From contig PQWQ01000007.1 in NCBI GenBank assembly GCA_002943765.1, positions 1,056,501-1,120,500 of the forward strand: DNA of 64,000 nucleotides. The letters are read 5' to 3'. Positions within the stretch are counted from its first letter, which is position 1, and every line of letters begins with the position of its first letter. A program made the translations under genes and the position numbers. Below are positions 50,292 to 62,560 of this stretch, piece by piece. The notes under the pieces were generated by a model. The model searched no databases and was not told the DNA's origin. It saw only the letters and a list, made by a program, of their open reading frames with translations. The stretch comes from Psoroptes ovis (lineage: Eukaryota > Arthropoda > Arachnida > Sarcoptiformes > Psoroptidae).

Positions 50292-52788
50292 ATGAATGAA
50301 TTGTTAATTGTTTTTTTTATATTAATTTTGAAATTCAATTTTTTTTTATTTTCCAATGAAATGATCTCATCAATGAAATGTATGAATTTTTTATTTCTCT
50401 TCATTTTTTGCTTTGCTTTTGAATCTAGGAATTAATTGATTGTTATACATTTTTTAATTTACAAAATAATAATAATTTTGTTTTATAAAATAAATGAATA
50501 AATGAGAAAATTTCCATAAATGAATTCAAATCATTTGTTTTTTTTTTTGCTCTTATTACGCTTGCTTTCATGGCCCCAAATATGGCTTTTTTAATGATTT
50601 TTTCTTCTTTTCATTTGTCTTAATTAAAATATCAGATTCCAACATGACCTAGAAATGATTTACATTTGATTAAAATCATTCATTACAAATCTACTTATCC
50701 AATGAATTACGAAAGAAATTTCAAAAATTCAAAAAATGAAGAAAAAAAGTGCGGCAAAATAAAAAAATTCAAAAAATTTCCTCAAACATGTCCTTTATGA
50801 ATAATTCCATTCATGATTTGCGGTGTGTTTTTTACTTTTTCAAAACAAAAAATTGGAGCATGCGTATTGCACAAATTACTGAACGAAATTTCGATGAAAA
50901 AAAACGTGCACATTTTTCTCCTCCTCCTCACTCTTGATTTCTACCTATTTCGGTCTTCCTCTCTTCTGCTACCTCACGCTGTACTTTGCACATGCTTCCA
51001 CTGTCCGATAGCAAAAACAGCCGCAACTATTTCACATGCTTTTATATGCATTTTCATTGGCTCATTCTTTTTCAATTTTTTTTTTTCATTCGCATTCACA
51101 TCTTTCCTGTTCTCTCATTCTTTTCACACATTTCCATGCCGCTACTACAACAACTTTTTCCTCCTCCTCACACAATGAACTCATAATTTTTCATTCGAAA
51201 AAAAAGAAAAAAAAAATTCAAACGCGTTGTTTGTTTATTTACTTATTTTGTTTGTTTGTTTGTTGCTATTTTTTTATTTTCAATGTTTGTATGCAAAAAA
51301 AATACAAAAAAAATACAAAAACAAAAAATTACGAGAAAAAAAAACAGTGAAAAATATACAAGAAATAAATTGAGATTAAATTGAAAATTAATAAATAAAA
51401 AAAATACCAAAAAAAATCAAATCACACACATTTACCATTTTTTTTACCGATGCATACAATGTGAATTTTTTTTTTAATTTTTATTAGCTGTTGTTGAGAA
51501 TCGTATGTGTTTCATTTCAATATTGATTTATTTTATCTTTGATTTTTTTTAATATTTTCACATATCTCTTTTCTCATTTATGAACGAACGCACACACATG
51601 AATCTTTGTTGAAACGGTGCGGCATTTATTATTCATTTTATAATCATTTTGTATTCATAATTTGTTTAAATTTTCAATCATACATTTTGTTGTAATCGAT
51701 TTGTATCGAACTAAAAAAACAATCAACAAAAGCAGCAACAATAATAATTAATAATTATTATAATTAATTAATTAATTTCGGTTTAATTAATAATTTGATC
51801 AATTTTTCTATTTGTAATTTGGGTTTTTGTTTTGTCATTATTATTATTATTATCATCATTTGTCACCGTTACTTATTTTTATGATAATAATAATTGAATA
51901 ATAGAAAATTGATAATCGTTGATGTTTTAAATGTTTGTATTTTTTTTATAAAATAAAAATATTTAAATTTCAATGATTATAATCTATATGTATATAATCA
52001 TTCGCATATATTTAAATGTAGAAAAATATTAATAATAATCATAACATCATCATACATATGTTTGTGTGTGTGTGTGTAATGTGTGTGTGCTGTTGTTTTC
52101 TTTTTTGTTTGTTTGTTATGATAAATCAATAATAATTACAACTATAGTAAAATATACAGATTGGTAGTCTTTAATTAAATATTTCACTATTTGTTTGTTT
52201 GTTTCGTTGGTTGTATTTCTTTATTTTTGAAAAAAAAATAAAATAAAATAGATATTTATCATAATAAATTATCAAAAAAAGTGTAAATATTGAAAATAGT
52301 AATATTTTTTTTTTGAAATTTTCTCAAGAATATTTCCTCGTTTCAAGTGTATTTATCAAATTAATTTGATAAATTTTTTTCCCCATTGATTCTTAAAGAT
52401 TTCAAATCGAAATCAGATTCCACAGAATAATATGGTTTTTGCGTGTGTTTGTTTGTATGGCAGTGTTTCTAGATCTATGCAGTGAGCACTAAAGAGATTG
52501 TCCATGCTGTTTTTGTTAATGTTTATGTTTTTCATAGTTCATATTTTTCACTTTTTTTTTTACTTAAACATTTGCATGTAAATTGCATTTCGTATCATTT
52601 CATTTAATTAATCAATATTTTTTCTTCTTTTTTTTTCTTGATCAAATTTATAGATTTTCGAATTACAAGATAGAAAAAATTCTGAAGAAAAAATCCTTTA
52701 TCGTGTCCATAATTTTTTTTTTTAAATTTCTTTGTTGTTTTTGTATTGAATTTATAATTTATAATTGATATCAATAATAATAATAATA
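50292..52788. other. USP54 3' flank and rin 5' flank
   Basis: A/T-rich with (AATAAATG)-like words just after the USP54 stop and near 50484-50500, usable as polyadenylation signals. A TG repeat lies at 52063-52089. No additional gene was recognised. The rin promoter should lie in the last part. Confidence 0.5.
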
Positions 52789-55316
52789 ATGGTCAGCGAA
52801 ATGGAATCGGTTGCCAGCAAAAATTCATCAACAGTAACATCATCATCAGCAGCAGCAGCAGCAACAACAACAACAATTAATCAATCAAATAATAATAATA
52901 ATATCATAAACAATGCTAATTATAATAGCGATAATAATAATAATAATGTTGATAATGTTATTAATAATGCTGATATGCAAGAAAAATATTCAGCACAATC
53001 AGTTGCAATCGAATTTGTTCGTCAATATTATACGATGATGAATCGTGCACCACATCATCTTTTTCGGTTTGTTTTCTCATTATTTTTGCGATGATCATTT
53101 TGTAATTTAACTTTTTATTTAATTGAATAGATTCTATAGCGATGATTCAACATTCATTCATGGTACGTTGGATAAACCGGGTGAAACACGTGGTGAATTA
53201 TATTACCATGGACAGAAACAGATTAATAATAAAATAATGTCATGTAATTTTTCAAATTGTCATACGAAAGTACGTCAAGTTGATAGTATGAGAACAATCG
53301 GTGATGGTATTGTTATCCAGGTATGTTTTTTTTTTTTTGTTTGAAATTTGATACAACTTCAATAATGATTTGAATCATTTATAGATTGTTGGTGATTTAT
53401 CAAACAATCGTCAACCATTGCGTCGTTTTCATCAAACAATCGTGTTGGCACCACAATCACCAAATAAATATTACGTGCGTAATGATATATTTCGTTATCA
53501 AGATGAAATGGATGACAATATGATTGCTGATAATGATCATCAAGACAATGCAGGAATGTTGGAAAATGGTGATTCAAACGCAAATACAACATCAACAGCT
53601 GCGACAACATTGATGACTGACACTAATGCTGTGAATCGTGAAATGAATCAAATTTCAGAAATTTCTAAAAATGAACCCGGCGTCATCGAATCTTCTACAT
53701 CGATTCAAGAAGAACAACAACAACAAATCGATAATGTTAAACGTGATGAAATGATTGATATCGGTAAAATGATGACGCCGGGTGATCAAATTAAACAGGC
53801 AGCCATACAGCCAACCGATAATAATAAGGGTATGATGATGGGCTCACCAACTACGATAGCAGCAGCATCATCAGATAATATTGATGTCGTCAATAATCAA
53901 ATGAAGGATGCTACTAAAAATTTAGAAAATAATGATGTTATTGAAAACAATGATAATATAAAGCGAAACAGTGAAAACATCAAATCAGAATCAAAATCTG
54001 AACAACAACAACAACAACATGAACAAAATGATAAGAATACTGACAATGATGAATTGTCCAAAACATCAAATGTATTCTCAGCAGCAACATCATCAAATGA
54101 ACCTAAAACATATGCTGGTATTCTTGGCCGCAGTTCGGCTCATCAAACATCAATGTCGGCGAATGTACCAGTTGCAGCAGCATCTATTGGTCAAACATCA
54201 ATGCCTAAAAATGACATCCATGCTGGCAACAACGTGAATAACAATTTTCAGTTGCCATCATCGTCAAATGGTGATAATTCAATTGGAAGTGGTGCCGGTG
54301 CAATCGTACCAAAACCGCCACCGTTCACTGTTAATCCTTCACTTTCACATCAATCAACAGCTTCGACATTGAATCAACAGCGAGAGCAACGTGATCATCA
54401 GCGTTTTGCGAAAAAATCATATAATCGTCGAAATGATTCACGTGAAAGTGGCAAAAATAATGACTCTGATTCAGCAGATGGTGGTGATCATTTTGGTGGT
54501 GGTGGTGGTGGTACTAGTAGTTCAATTGTCACTAGTATCAGCATAACTAATAGCAATACAAATATTAAAAAATATCCTGATGAAAATCAATTGTTTATTG
54601 GAAATTTATTGCCTGATTCTAGTGAAGAAATTGTTCATACAATTTTCGGTAAATATGGTAAAATTGTCGATGTACGCATTAATCGACAGAAAACACCAAG
54701 TTCAAGTAAAAATCGTAATTATGGATTCATTACATTTGAAGATCCACAAGTTGTTGATAAGATCATAGCGAAAAAAGTATGTGTTATAATTTATAGTATT
54801 TTATTTAATCATGGAAATATTCTCTATTATATTTAGCCTATTTATCATGAAAATCATCGTTATAATGTTGAGAAAAAACAAGGCAAAAGTACAGCAAATA
54901 TCGGTGGTAATAATGCTAATAATAATTATGATCGTAATCGTAATGACCGGAATAATTCATCAAGTGCACGCAATACAAATATGCAAACAAATTCAATGCA
55001 AAGTGGTGGAAATAGCAGTGGCGGCGGTGGAGGCCTCGGTAGCAACACTGGGCTAAGAGGTCATGTGTCAATGAATACCGGAAATGTTGGACAAATTAAT
55101 CAAATTAGTGGTGGTGGTCCACGTAATAATCGTAGTAGTGGTCCAAATTATAATAATTCTAATAGTGGAAATCAAATTAATAGAGGAAATCCTAGCGGTG
55201 GTGGTGGTGGTGGTGGACAAGGATCACAATTTTCAAATCGTCAAATGTTTAATCATCCACCACCGCCATCATCATTATCACAACAACAACAACAACAGCA
55301 GCAACAAAATCGTTGA
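52789..55316 (+). CDS. rin: Rasputin/G3BP stress-granule RNA-binding protein, complete
   Basis: Four exons: 52789-53066, 53131-53320, 53385-54776 and 54837-55316. They total 2340 nt (779 aa), with introns of 64, 64 and 60 bp. The start is the ATG at 52789 (MVSEMESVASK). After an Ala/Thr/Asn-rich leader, an NTF2-like domain spans about 66-195: VAIEFVRQYYTMMNRAPHHL, then RFYSDDSTFIHG, then RRFHQTIVLAPQ and VRNDIFRYQDEM. This is the G3BP dimerisation and partner-binding domain. A long acidic/Gln/Asn-rich linker follows, including TYAGILGR. An RRM at about 555-635 carries NQLFIGNLLP (RNP2) and NYGFITFE (RNP1) and crosses intron 3. The tail is Gly/Asn/Gln-rich but contains no RGG triplet. In animals G3BP nucleates stress granules and binds mRNA in the cytoplasm. 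The protein is longer than human G3BP1 (466 aa) because of the linker. Confidence 0.95.
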
Positions 55317-58300
55317 TAAATGAATAATGATGATGAAGAACAACCGAAACAATACAAAGAATTTTTAAATTTTTTTTTTATGAAATTTACTTTACAGATT
55401 TGAATATATGTGAAAAAAAGGAGATAATTTGATAAACAATATTCATCAGAAATCATCATCAGAAAACAAACAAAAAAACAAAATTTTAATGTGTGAATAT
55501 AAATGAAAAAGGAAATTTTTTTTTATTATTATTATTTAAAACAAAACATCCCCGCCGCGCTCATAAGTCATAATTGTTTTTTTTTATTTAATTTTTTAAT
55601 TCTTTCAAATTGATTCAAAACAAAATAAATTCATACACACAGACATACACATTACATACAAAAACACAAGTAAATATCAAAATTCAATCTTTTTTTTTTC
55701 TATGAAACAAACAAACAAACAAAAACATTTAATTTTATTTGTGGTGTTGATAAACAATTTTAAAAAATGAATATATTTATGACCTTATAGAAAAAACGAA
55801 CATTATCAATACAAACAATACACACACACACACACAAGTGTCAATATACAAATTCAATTCGAATATACAACACACACACTGATACATGTCGAATAATATT
55901 TATATAAATAACAAGAAAAAAAATTTTAATTAATAATAATCAATTAATTAATCAATTATAATTGATTTTGATTCATTTTTATTCTCGATTCATTCATTCA
56001 TTCATTCATACAAACATTCAATCAATCAAACATTCATTCATTCATTCATTTATCATTCATTCATTTAAACTAATACAGATTTAATTTTTAATTTTTTTTT
56101 TTTACAAAAAAAATACACATTCAAACAATAGTATAATTTAAAACGTTTTATAAATTTATTACACAACAATTACACAATTGTACATGTGAATCACAGGATT
56201 TTTGAATGATTATTTATTTATTTTTTATACATAAAACAAAATTTTAATAATTTTTTCCATTAGATCAAACAACCTTATACACATTCAAACGTATACACCA
56301 CAGTAAAATTTTATTCATTTTAATTCAAAAAAATAATTTTATCAATTGATTATTACAATATGATTTAAAAATACCCATTTTCAATACAGAATTCAGAATT
56401 TTTTTTTACCTACCAAACAATAATTGAAATCAATAGAAAAACTATTACAAATACAAGAAACAGATACTGAAATCAGAAATTATGAATCTCATTTTTCAAA
56501 GACAAACCATTTTTTTTCTTCATCATCTAAAAATCATCAGAATTAGTCATTTATTATTATTATTATTATTTTTGTTTCATTTTTGAAAATTTTTTAATTA
56601 TTACTATTCATCATTATTATTCAATTATGATTGATTATTTGTGAAAATTTTATTTTTCATTTTTTTTTAAATTTTAAATTTAAATCAAATGATACATACA
56701 ATGAAACATATTGAACATATATGATTTACCTTACACATGACATTATACATAGAGATTTATATACACACACACACACAGCGATTACACGCAGAGATTTCAA
56801 AGACCTCAATCGAAATGATCATTTTTTTTTATTAGTCAAAAAAAGAAAAAATTTCTTAATTCAAGAAAACTTGGTGCCTATGTGAACATACACACAAACA
56901 CACACACCTCAACACCTCAAATATCATCGCTAAACCTTGTTTTTACAAAATGTGAAAAATAATGAAATTTTTGTCTTCAAAAAAAAAAAAAAAAAAAATG
57001 TCAAACATATTTGAAACCAATTGATATGTCGATGCCGAACATTGAACAAGAACGAAATTTTAATAACAACAGCAACAGATTTTGAATTGAAACATTTAAG
57101 AGAGAGCCTATTCTGTTCACAGTTTATCACTACAGTGAATGACCCTCCAAAATGTTTGCTTTCCTGCAATTTTTTTTAATTTTAATTTTTTTTTTTGAAT
57201 TTATTTTATCAGTAATTTTGTTGATCATGTTTTTTTTTTGTACACTGGAAACATCTGATTTTCGTTGATCATTTTGTCTTTGTGTTCTGATTTTGTTTTC
57301 ATTCATCTATTTTTCAAATTTCAAGTTTTAACCCATTTACACCATAAAAAACATGATTTTATCCGTGAATAACAGAAAATTTCCACAAAAAAAAAATCAA
57401 AATCAATAAAACTCAAATTCCTCAAAACCTTTCAACACTTTGACGCTCTACCACACACATACACACACACACCGACCCACCCACGCATTTACAGTAATCA
57501 TAGAACAGCAGAATATATCAGTTTGTAACAGGTTTTAAAATGTTGTATCAATTTTTTTAATCTTCAAAATGAGCTAATGAGAAATACTAATGATGATAAT
57601 GATATGATGATCAACAACAAATAATGATGAAGTCGGATAGAAGTCGTTACATTGATAATTGAATTGTTTATTATTATTATTTTATTTTTTCTATAATCAA
57701 CAACATTACATGAAAAATTACCCCCAAAACTATTGATGATTAATTAATTGAAATTACACACACACACACACACAGACACACACCAACAGTAAGAAATAAA
57801 AAAAATGATAATTCAAATGTTGTAAATAAAGAATAATAATGAATATTGAATATGATAATATTAATACGATATATTTGATTATAATTATAATAATAATTAA
57901 ATTTAAGAAAAAAAATATATATGATTAAATAAATAAATAAATAAATTTTCTTTTATATTTCAATTAATTTTTAAAAAAAATTTCGAAAAATTCCACTGAT
58001 GTGACACACTGAAAAAAGGAATAGCCTTTATTCCCAAAATTTGTGCGGCACAGCAAGAAAAGGAATGGGTTAATTTTTGTAAGAGAAAAATTTCGAAACC
58101 GAAATTTTGTAAAAATCGAAAAATTTTTGAAAAAATCTAAGGCTATACATCGAGAAAATTATCGGAAAAAACTAAGACTTTAGTCTTTAGAAATTCTCGA
58201 AAAAATCGCAAAAATCTAAGGCTAAATTGACAATGAAGACAATATATTAGGTCAGAGGAAAAGTTCTGTCGTATTTTTTGATTGAAATCAATTTGAAAAT

Positions 58301-60185
58301 GCGACAGAACTTTTCCTTCGACCTAATATTTCTTAGGATTTAGGATTTTTTTAATAATTTTATTTTATTATTATTTTTTTATAAAATAATTAATTTAAAA
58401 TTGAAAAAAAATATAATAATAATAATTGAAAATAATTAATTTATTAATTTAAAAAAATAATCATAATAATAATAATAATAATTGAATAATAATGACTAAA
58501 TTGTTGATAATTGTTTTGTTTTTTTAAAAAATAAAAATAATAATAATTTGATATAATTCATATTTCATTTGAAAATTTATAATCATTTGATAATAAAACT
58601 AAAAAAAAATAAAAATAAAAAATAAAAATGAAAACAATAATAATATAATTGAATTGAATTGAATTGAATAGAAAAAAAATTGATTAATAATGAAATTACA
58701 AAATTCAAATATTGAAAAAATAATGATAAAAAATATGATTAATTAATTAATCAATTAATTAATTAATTTATAATTTGAAATTAAAATATTTTTGGAGTTT
58801 TTTTTGGATTTTTTTTTGAAAATAAATTTCCATTCATTTTTTCTATGTCACATTCATCATATATATTTGCTTTGAAAACAAACAATTTGATATTGGAAAT
58901 ATATAAAAATAATTAAAATAATTTGAATATTAATCAATTGATTAATTAATTAATTAATTAATAATCATTTGTATGAGGTGTTTATTGGTTTTTAATGTGC
59001 TTGATAAATTTGTTGACTATGATTCGTGTGTGTATATGGTCGTCGTTGTTTTTTATTTATTTTTTCATGTCAATAAATTTGCATATGGGCGATGGTGGTG
59101 GTGGGCGTTTGTGTGTGTGTCGGTGTAACAGTGTGTATCGTGGTTACAATGTGTGTCATACTGGGCATATGATCGATGACTTGGAGGTGATATAAATCGG
59201 TTGTTGTTGCTGTTGTTGATGTTCAGGGATTGAATTTCATTTTTATTAATTACAATTTTATTAATCAAATTTTTTTTTGTTTGTTTCGGTGATGATCATC
59301 ATGATTGATATCAATATAAAGAATTTTTACAATTTAACAATTTGGTATGTTGACAATAATGATAATAAAAATTTCGAAAAAAAAGGATTGTAATACTTGA
59401 GATAATGATAACAATTGAAAATAAATTTTTATTTAATGAATAATAAGTAGAATTTTCAGTTTTTGCTCTATAATGTAATCAAAAATATAAAGACGGTAGT
59501 AAATCGCTGAATGTAAACTACTATTGAATAATCAACAGTGTTTTCATCAAAATATTCATCAATTTTGTTTTTGCAGACACTTTTGCACATTACCCACGCA
59601 CACATACAAACACCATTACTTGATGCATTAATATTAACATAAATTACTAACAAACACACACACAAATTGAGAACAAATTTACATCACAAATTTGAGATTT
59701 TGAGAAAAAGAAAAATGAAAGTATTTTGAAATATTTATAAATGTTAATGAATGAAATGAATGAATCAATTAATGAATGAATTAATGAATCTATGAATGAA
59801 ATGAATCAAAAATAAAAATTGTCAATGAGAAATGATAATTCGAAAAAAATGAATGATAAATGTTGTTTTTGAAATGGAAATGTGTGATTTTTTTGAAAAA
59901 AGAGAAGAGAGTGGGGGGCGTTTAAATGATGATAATCAATGTGAATGATGATGATGATCGGTTGGTTGTTTTATGTTGTTTTGTTGATATAAATTTTAAA
60001 AATTTTTCAGTTTAAATTGTTTCAATTCATAATTGATAATTTTGATAAGGATTTACATAATTCATTAATATTTATTCAATATTTCAACCATTAATTAATG
60101 ATTTGATGTTTCTTTTGTTTGTCAAAGATAAGTCATTTCACCTGTTAATTAATTTTTAAAAATTAAATTTAATTTAAATCATCAT
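55317..60185. other. Convergent intergenic region between rin and PTEN 3' ends
   Basis: Very A/T-rich, with CA/AC repeats near 55822-55836, 56763-56776, 57457-57471 and 57757-57774, TTAA-rich tracts, one MITE (58247-58326) and a 20-A run at 56979-56998. It holds the two 3' UTRs. A Thr/His-rich minus-strand frame at about 59070-59230 could be an extra PTEN exon but has no support. Confidence 0.5.
58247..58326. mobile_element. 80-bp palindromic mariner-type MITE, AGGAAAAGTTCTGTCG family
   Basis: Exactly 80 bp flanked by TA. TTAGGTCAGAGGAAAAGTTC then TGTCGTATTTT, facing GCGACAGAACTTTTCCTTCG then ACCTAA. The internal part of the TIR differs from the other families; the ends TTAGGT/ACCTAA are shared. 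It sits between the 3' ends of rin and PTEN. Confidence 0.92.
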
Positions 60186-62560
60186 TTATTTAGTTAGAAA
60201 AATACCTTTTTTATTTTTATTTTCTAAACTGTTATTGTTGTTGTTATTATGATTCGTTTCTAAATCTGTAAAAGATTTATTCAAACGTATAGATGGTATT
60301 ATTTTAGATTTACGGTTATGATTATTGTTATTAGTGTTGTTATTATTATTATTATTTCTGAAATTATTTACATCATCTAATTCATCTGATTGAGGTGATT
60401 CATCATCATCATCTTCTTCTTCATCATCATCATCATCATACTCGTCTTCTTCATCTTCTTCCGATGTCATAATTTCAATTTCATTATTTCCAATACCATT
60501 ATTATTATTGCTATTGCTATTGTTGATTTTTGTATTATTATTACAATTGAAACGTTTACAAATTTTATCATTAAATATTATTTGATCATTATTTATTGCT
60601 ATTGTTGATGATGCTGATGATGATGATGCTACTGCTGCTGTTGTTATTGTTGCGGTCGTTGTCGACGACGATGATGATGATGATGATGATGATAATGATG
60701 TTGCTGATGGTATTATCGTCGATTTATGAATTGAATCATTTGAATCTTGATTGAATTTTAAGACAACCTATTCGAATGTCAACGAAAATTGATTGATTAA
60801 TAAATCAAAATGAAATTAACTCTTTCTGTGAACTGTGAATTGAACAAACCTTAAAATTGGAAGAGAAAATTTTATTCGATTTATCTTTATATGCTTGATC
60901 AAGATTTTTTTTAGGTAATACTAGATAAAAGCTTCTAAATTGGTGAAAAAAAAATGAAGAAACATCAATTAAATGATTTTCTATCAATCAAATCTTAAAT
61001 ATGAACATACTTTCCCTGATGATTTATTGGTTGATTTATCATATCTGAATTATTTGATATTTTTTTACAATTATTATTCGTACATGAAATATTATTACAT
61101 AATGATTGTGTAGAACTATTCGATGATGATGATGTTGATGATGATTTAAATGATGATACTGATGATGTCATTGGTGGTGGTGGCGGTGGTGGATGTTGTT
61201 GTTGTTGTTGTTGTAATGTTAATATTGAATTAATGAAATTATTATTGTTATTATTACTAAAATAATCATTATTTGATTCATTTTGTGTTTGATGATGATG
61301 ATGATGATGATTAATATCTGAAGATGATGATGATGATAATGATAATAATGAATTTGTACAATCACAGGGATCGAAACATTTTTTATTTTTGATTAAATCA
61401 AAAAATGATAAGTCAATCACAGATTGATAATCATTCGAATTTTTTATTAAAACCGATTTACCATTACTCGTTCTACTTTCATCGCCCACAATAAAACCAT
61501 TTCGCATTTGTTCATTGTGGCTGTCATTCATATCGTTTAATGTTGGAAATGAAATTTTTTCACCATTCAAACAATGTGAACATGGTTCGGTCATTATCGT
61601 ATGTGTATCTGTATCATAACCACATCCAATAAAAAATGTATTGAAACAAAATTGAAATAATTTTTTTCGCATTTTCTTGATATAAAATTCTAATTTAATA
61701 TCACCAGCAATGATTAATGGTTTAGGTAGATTAAATAACAGATATTTTTGGCCTTTTCTAATATCAATTTCAAATGACTCGATTTTTTGCTTTGGTATAC
61801 GATATATTTCACAGATCAATGTATAGGCACCACTAATATTCATCGGTATCGATGTCAAAATCAAAGATGTTAACCTTAATGTAGATGGCCTATAATCGAG
61901 ATTATGTTTGACTAGGTATTCAAAATAATGTACATAACGTTTTTGTGATGGTATTGTAACACCTTTCGAATCTCTCGTACGTTGTTTTCCATAATAATCT
62001 AATGCTGCATTTGCACCATTTATGGTTATATATTTTCCTTGTTCATCAATACACTTTCCAGTATAAACAAGATATGCACATATCATTAAACCTGTACGTC
62101 CTTTTCCTGCTTTACAATGTATCGCAGCAACATTTTTCGAATCAGATATTAACCAATTATGTAAACTTTCACAAAATTCTTTTAACATTGGAAATGGTGG
62201 TGGATTATGATCTTGAAATGTATATTGTTCGACAACCATTCCTTTAAATTTTGTTATATCATAACGACGTTTTGTTTCAGAACAAAGATTATAGATTTTA
62301 TAATGATTTTTATGTTTTTCTTCAAAAAATTTTACAACTTCATTAATATTATTTCGATATATTCGTTCTAATGTTTCGGCCGGAAAACCCATTGCAATTA
62401 TATTCCTTGATATATCTAAAATTGAATGTAAAAATTTAAAATTATTCAAAAAAACACATCATTCAATGATCTATTACTTACATGAAAGATCTAAATCATA
62501 ACCATCTTCTTTATATCGTAGTTTATTCTTCGAAACAATCTCTTTAAGACCAAGTGACAT
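60186..62560 (-). CDS. PTEN: PTEN phosphatidylinositol-3,4,5-trisphosphate 3-phosphatase
   Basis: Exons 62560-62482, 62415-61011, 60934-60850 and 60767-60186 join in frame, total 2151 nt and give 716 aa. The N-terminus KEIVSKNKLRYKEDGYDLDL is the PIP2-binding module. The catalytic P-loop HCKAGKGRTG gives C127 and R133, matching human C124 and R130. The general acid is D95 (FQDHNPPP), and the TI loop reads GVTIPSQKRY. The C2 domain follows, with GDIKLEFY and NTFFI at 285-289. It is interrupted by about 205 residues of low-complexity Ser/His/Asn/Pro sequence (about 291-495), where human PTEN has about 38. It then resumes as FYLVLPKKNLDQAYKDKSNK and SSNFK|VVLKF. The tail is Ser- then Glu/Asp-rich, ending GIFLTK. 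The enzyme antagonises PI3K at the plasma membrane. The last few codons are uncertain: a GTATTT donor at NKK could splice out the stop at 60186. Confidence 0.95.

Noticed and set aside
59065..59268. Possible last exon of PTEN (His/Thr-rich)
   Set aside because: The frame lies across CA/GT repeats; no clean acceptor of the right phase and no PDZ-type C-terminus.
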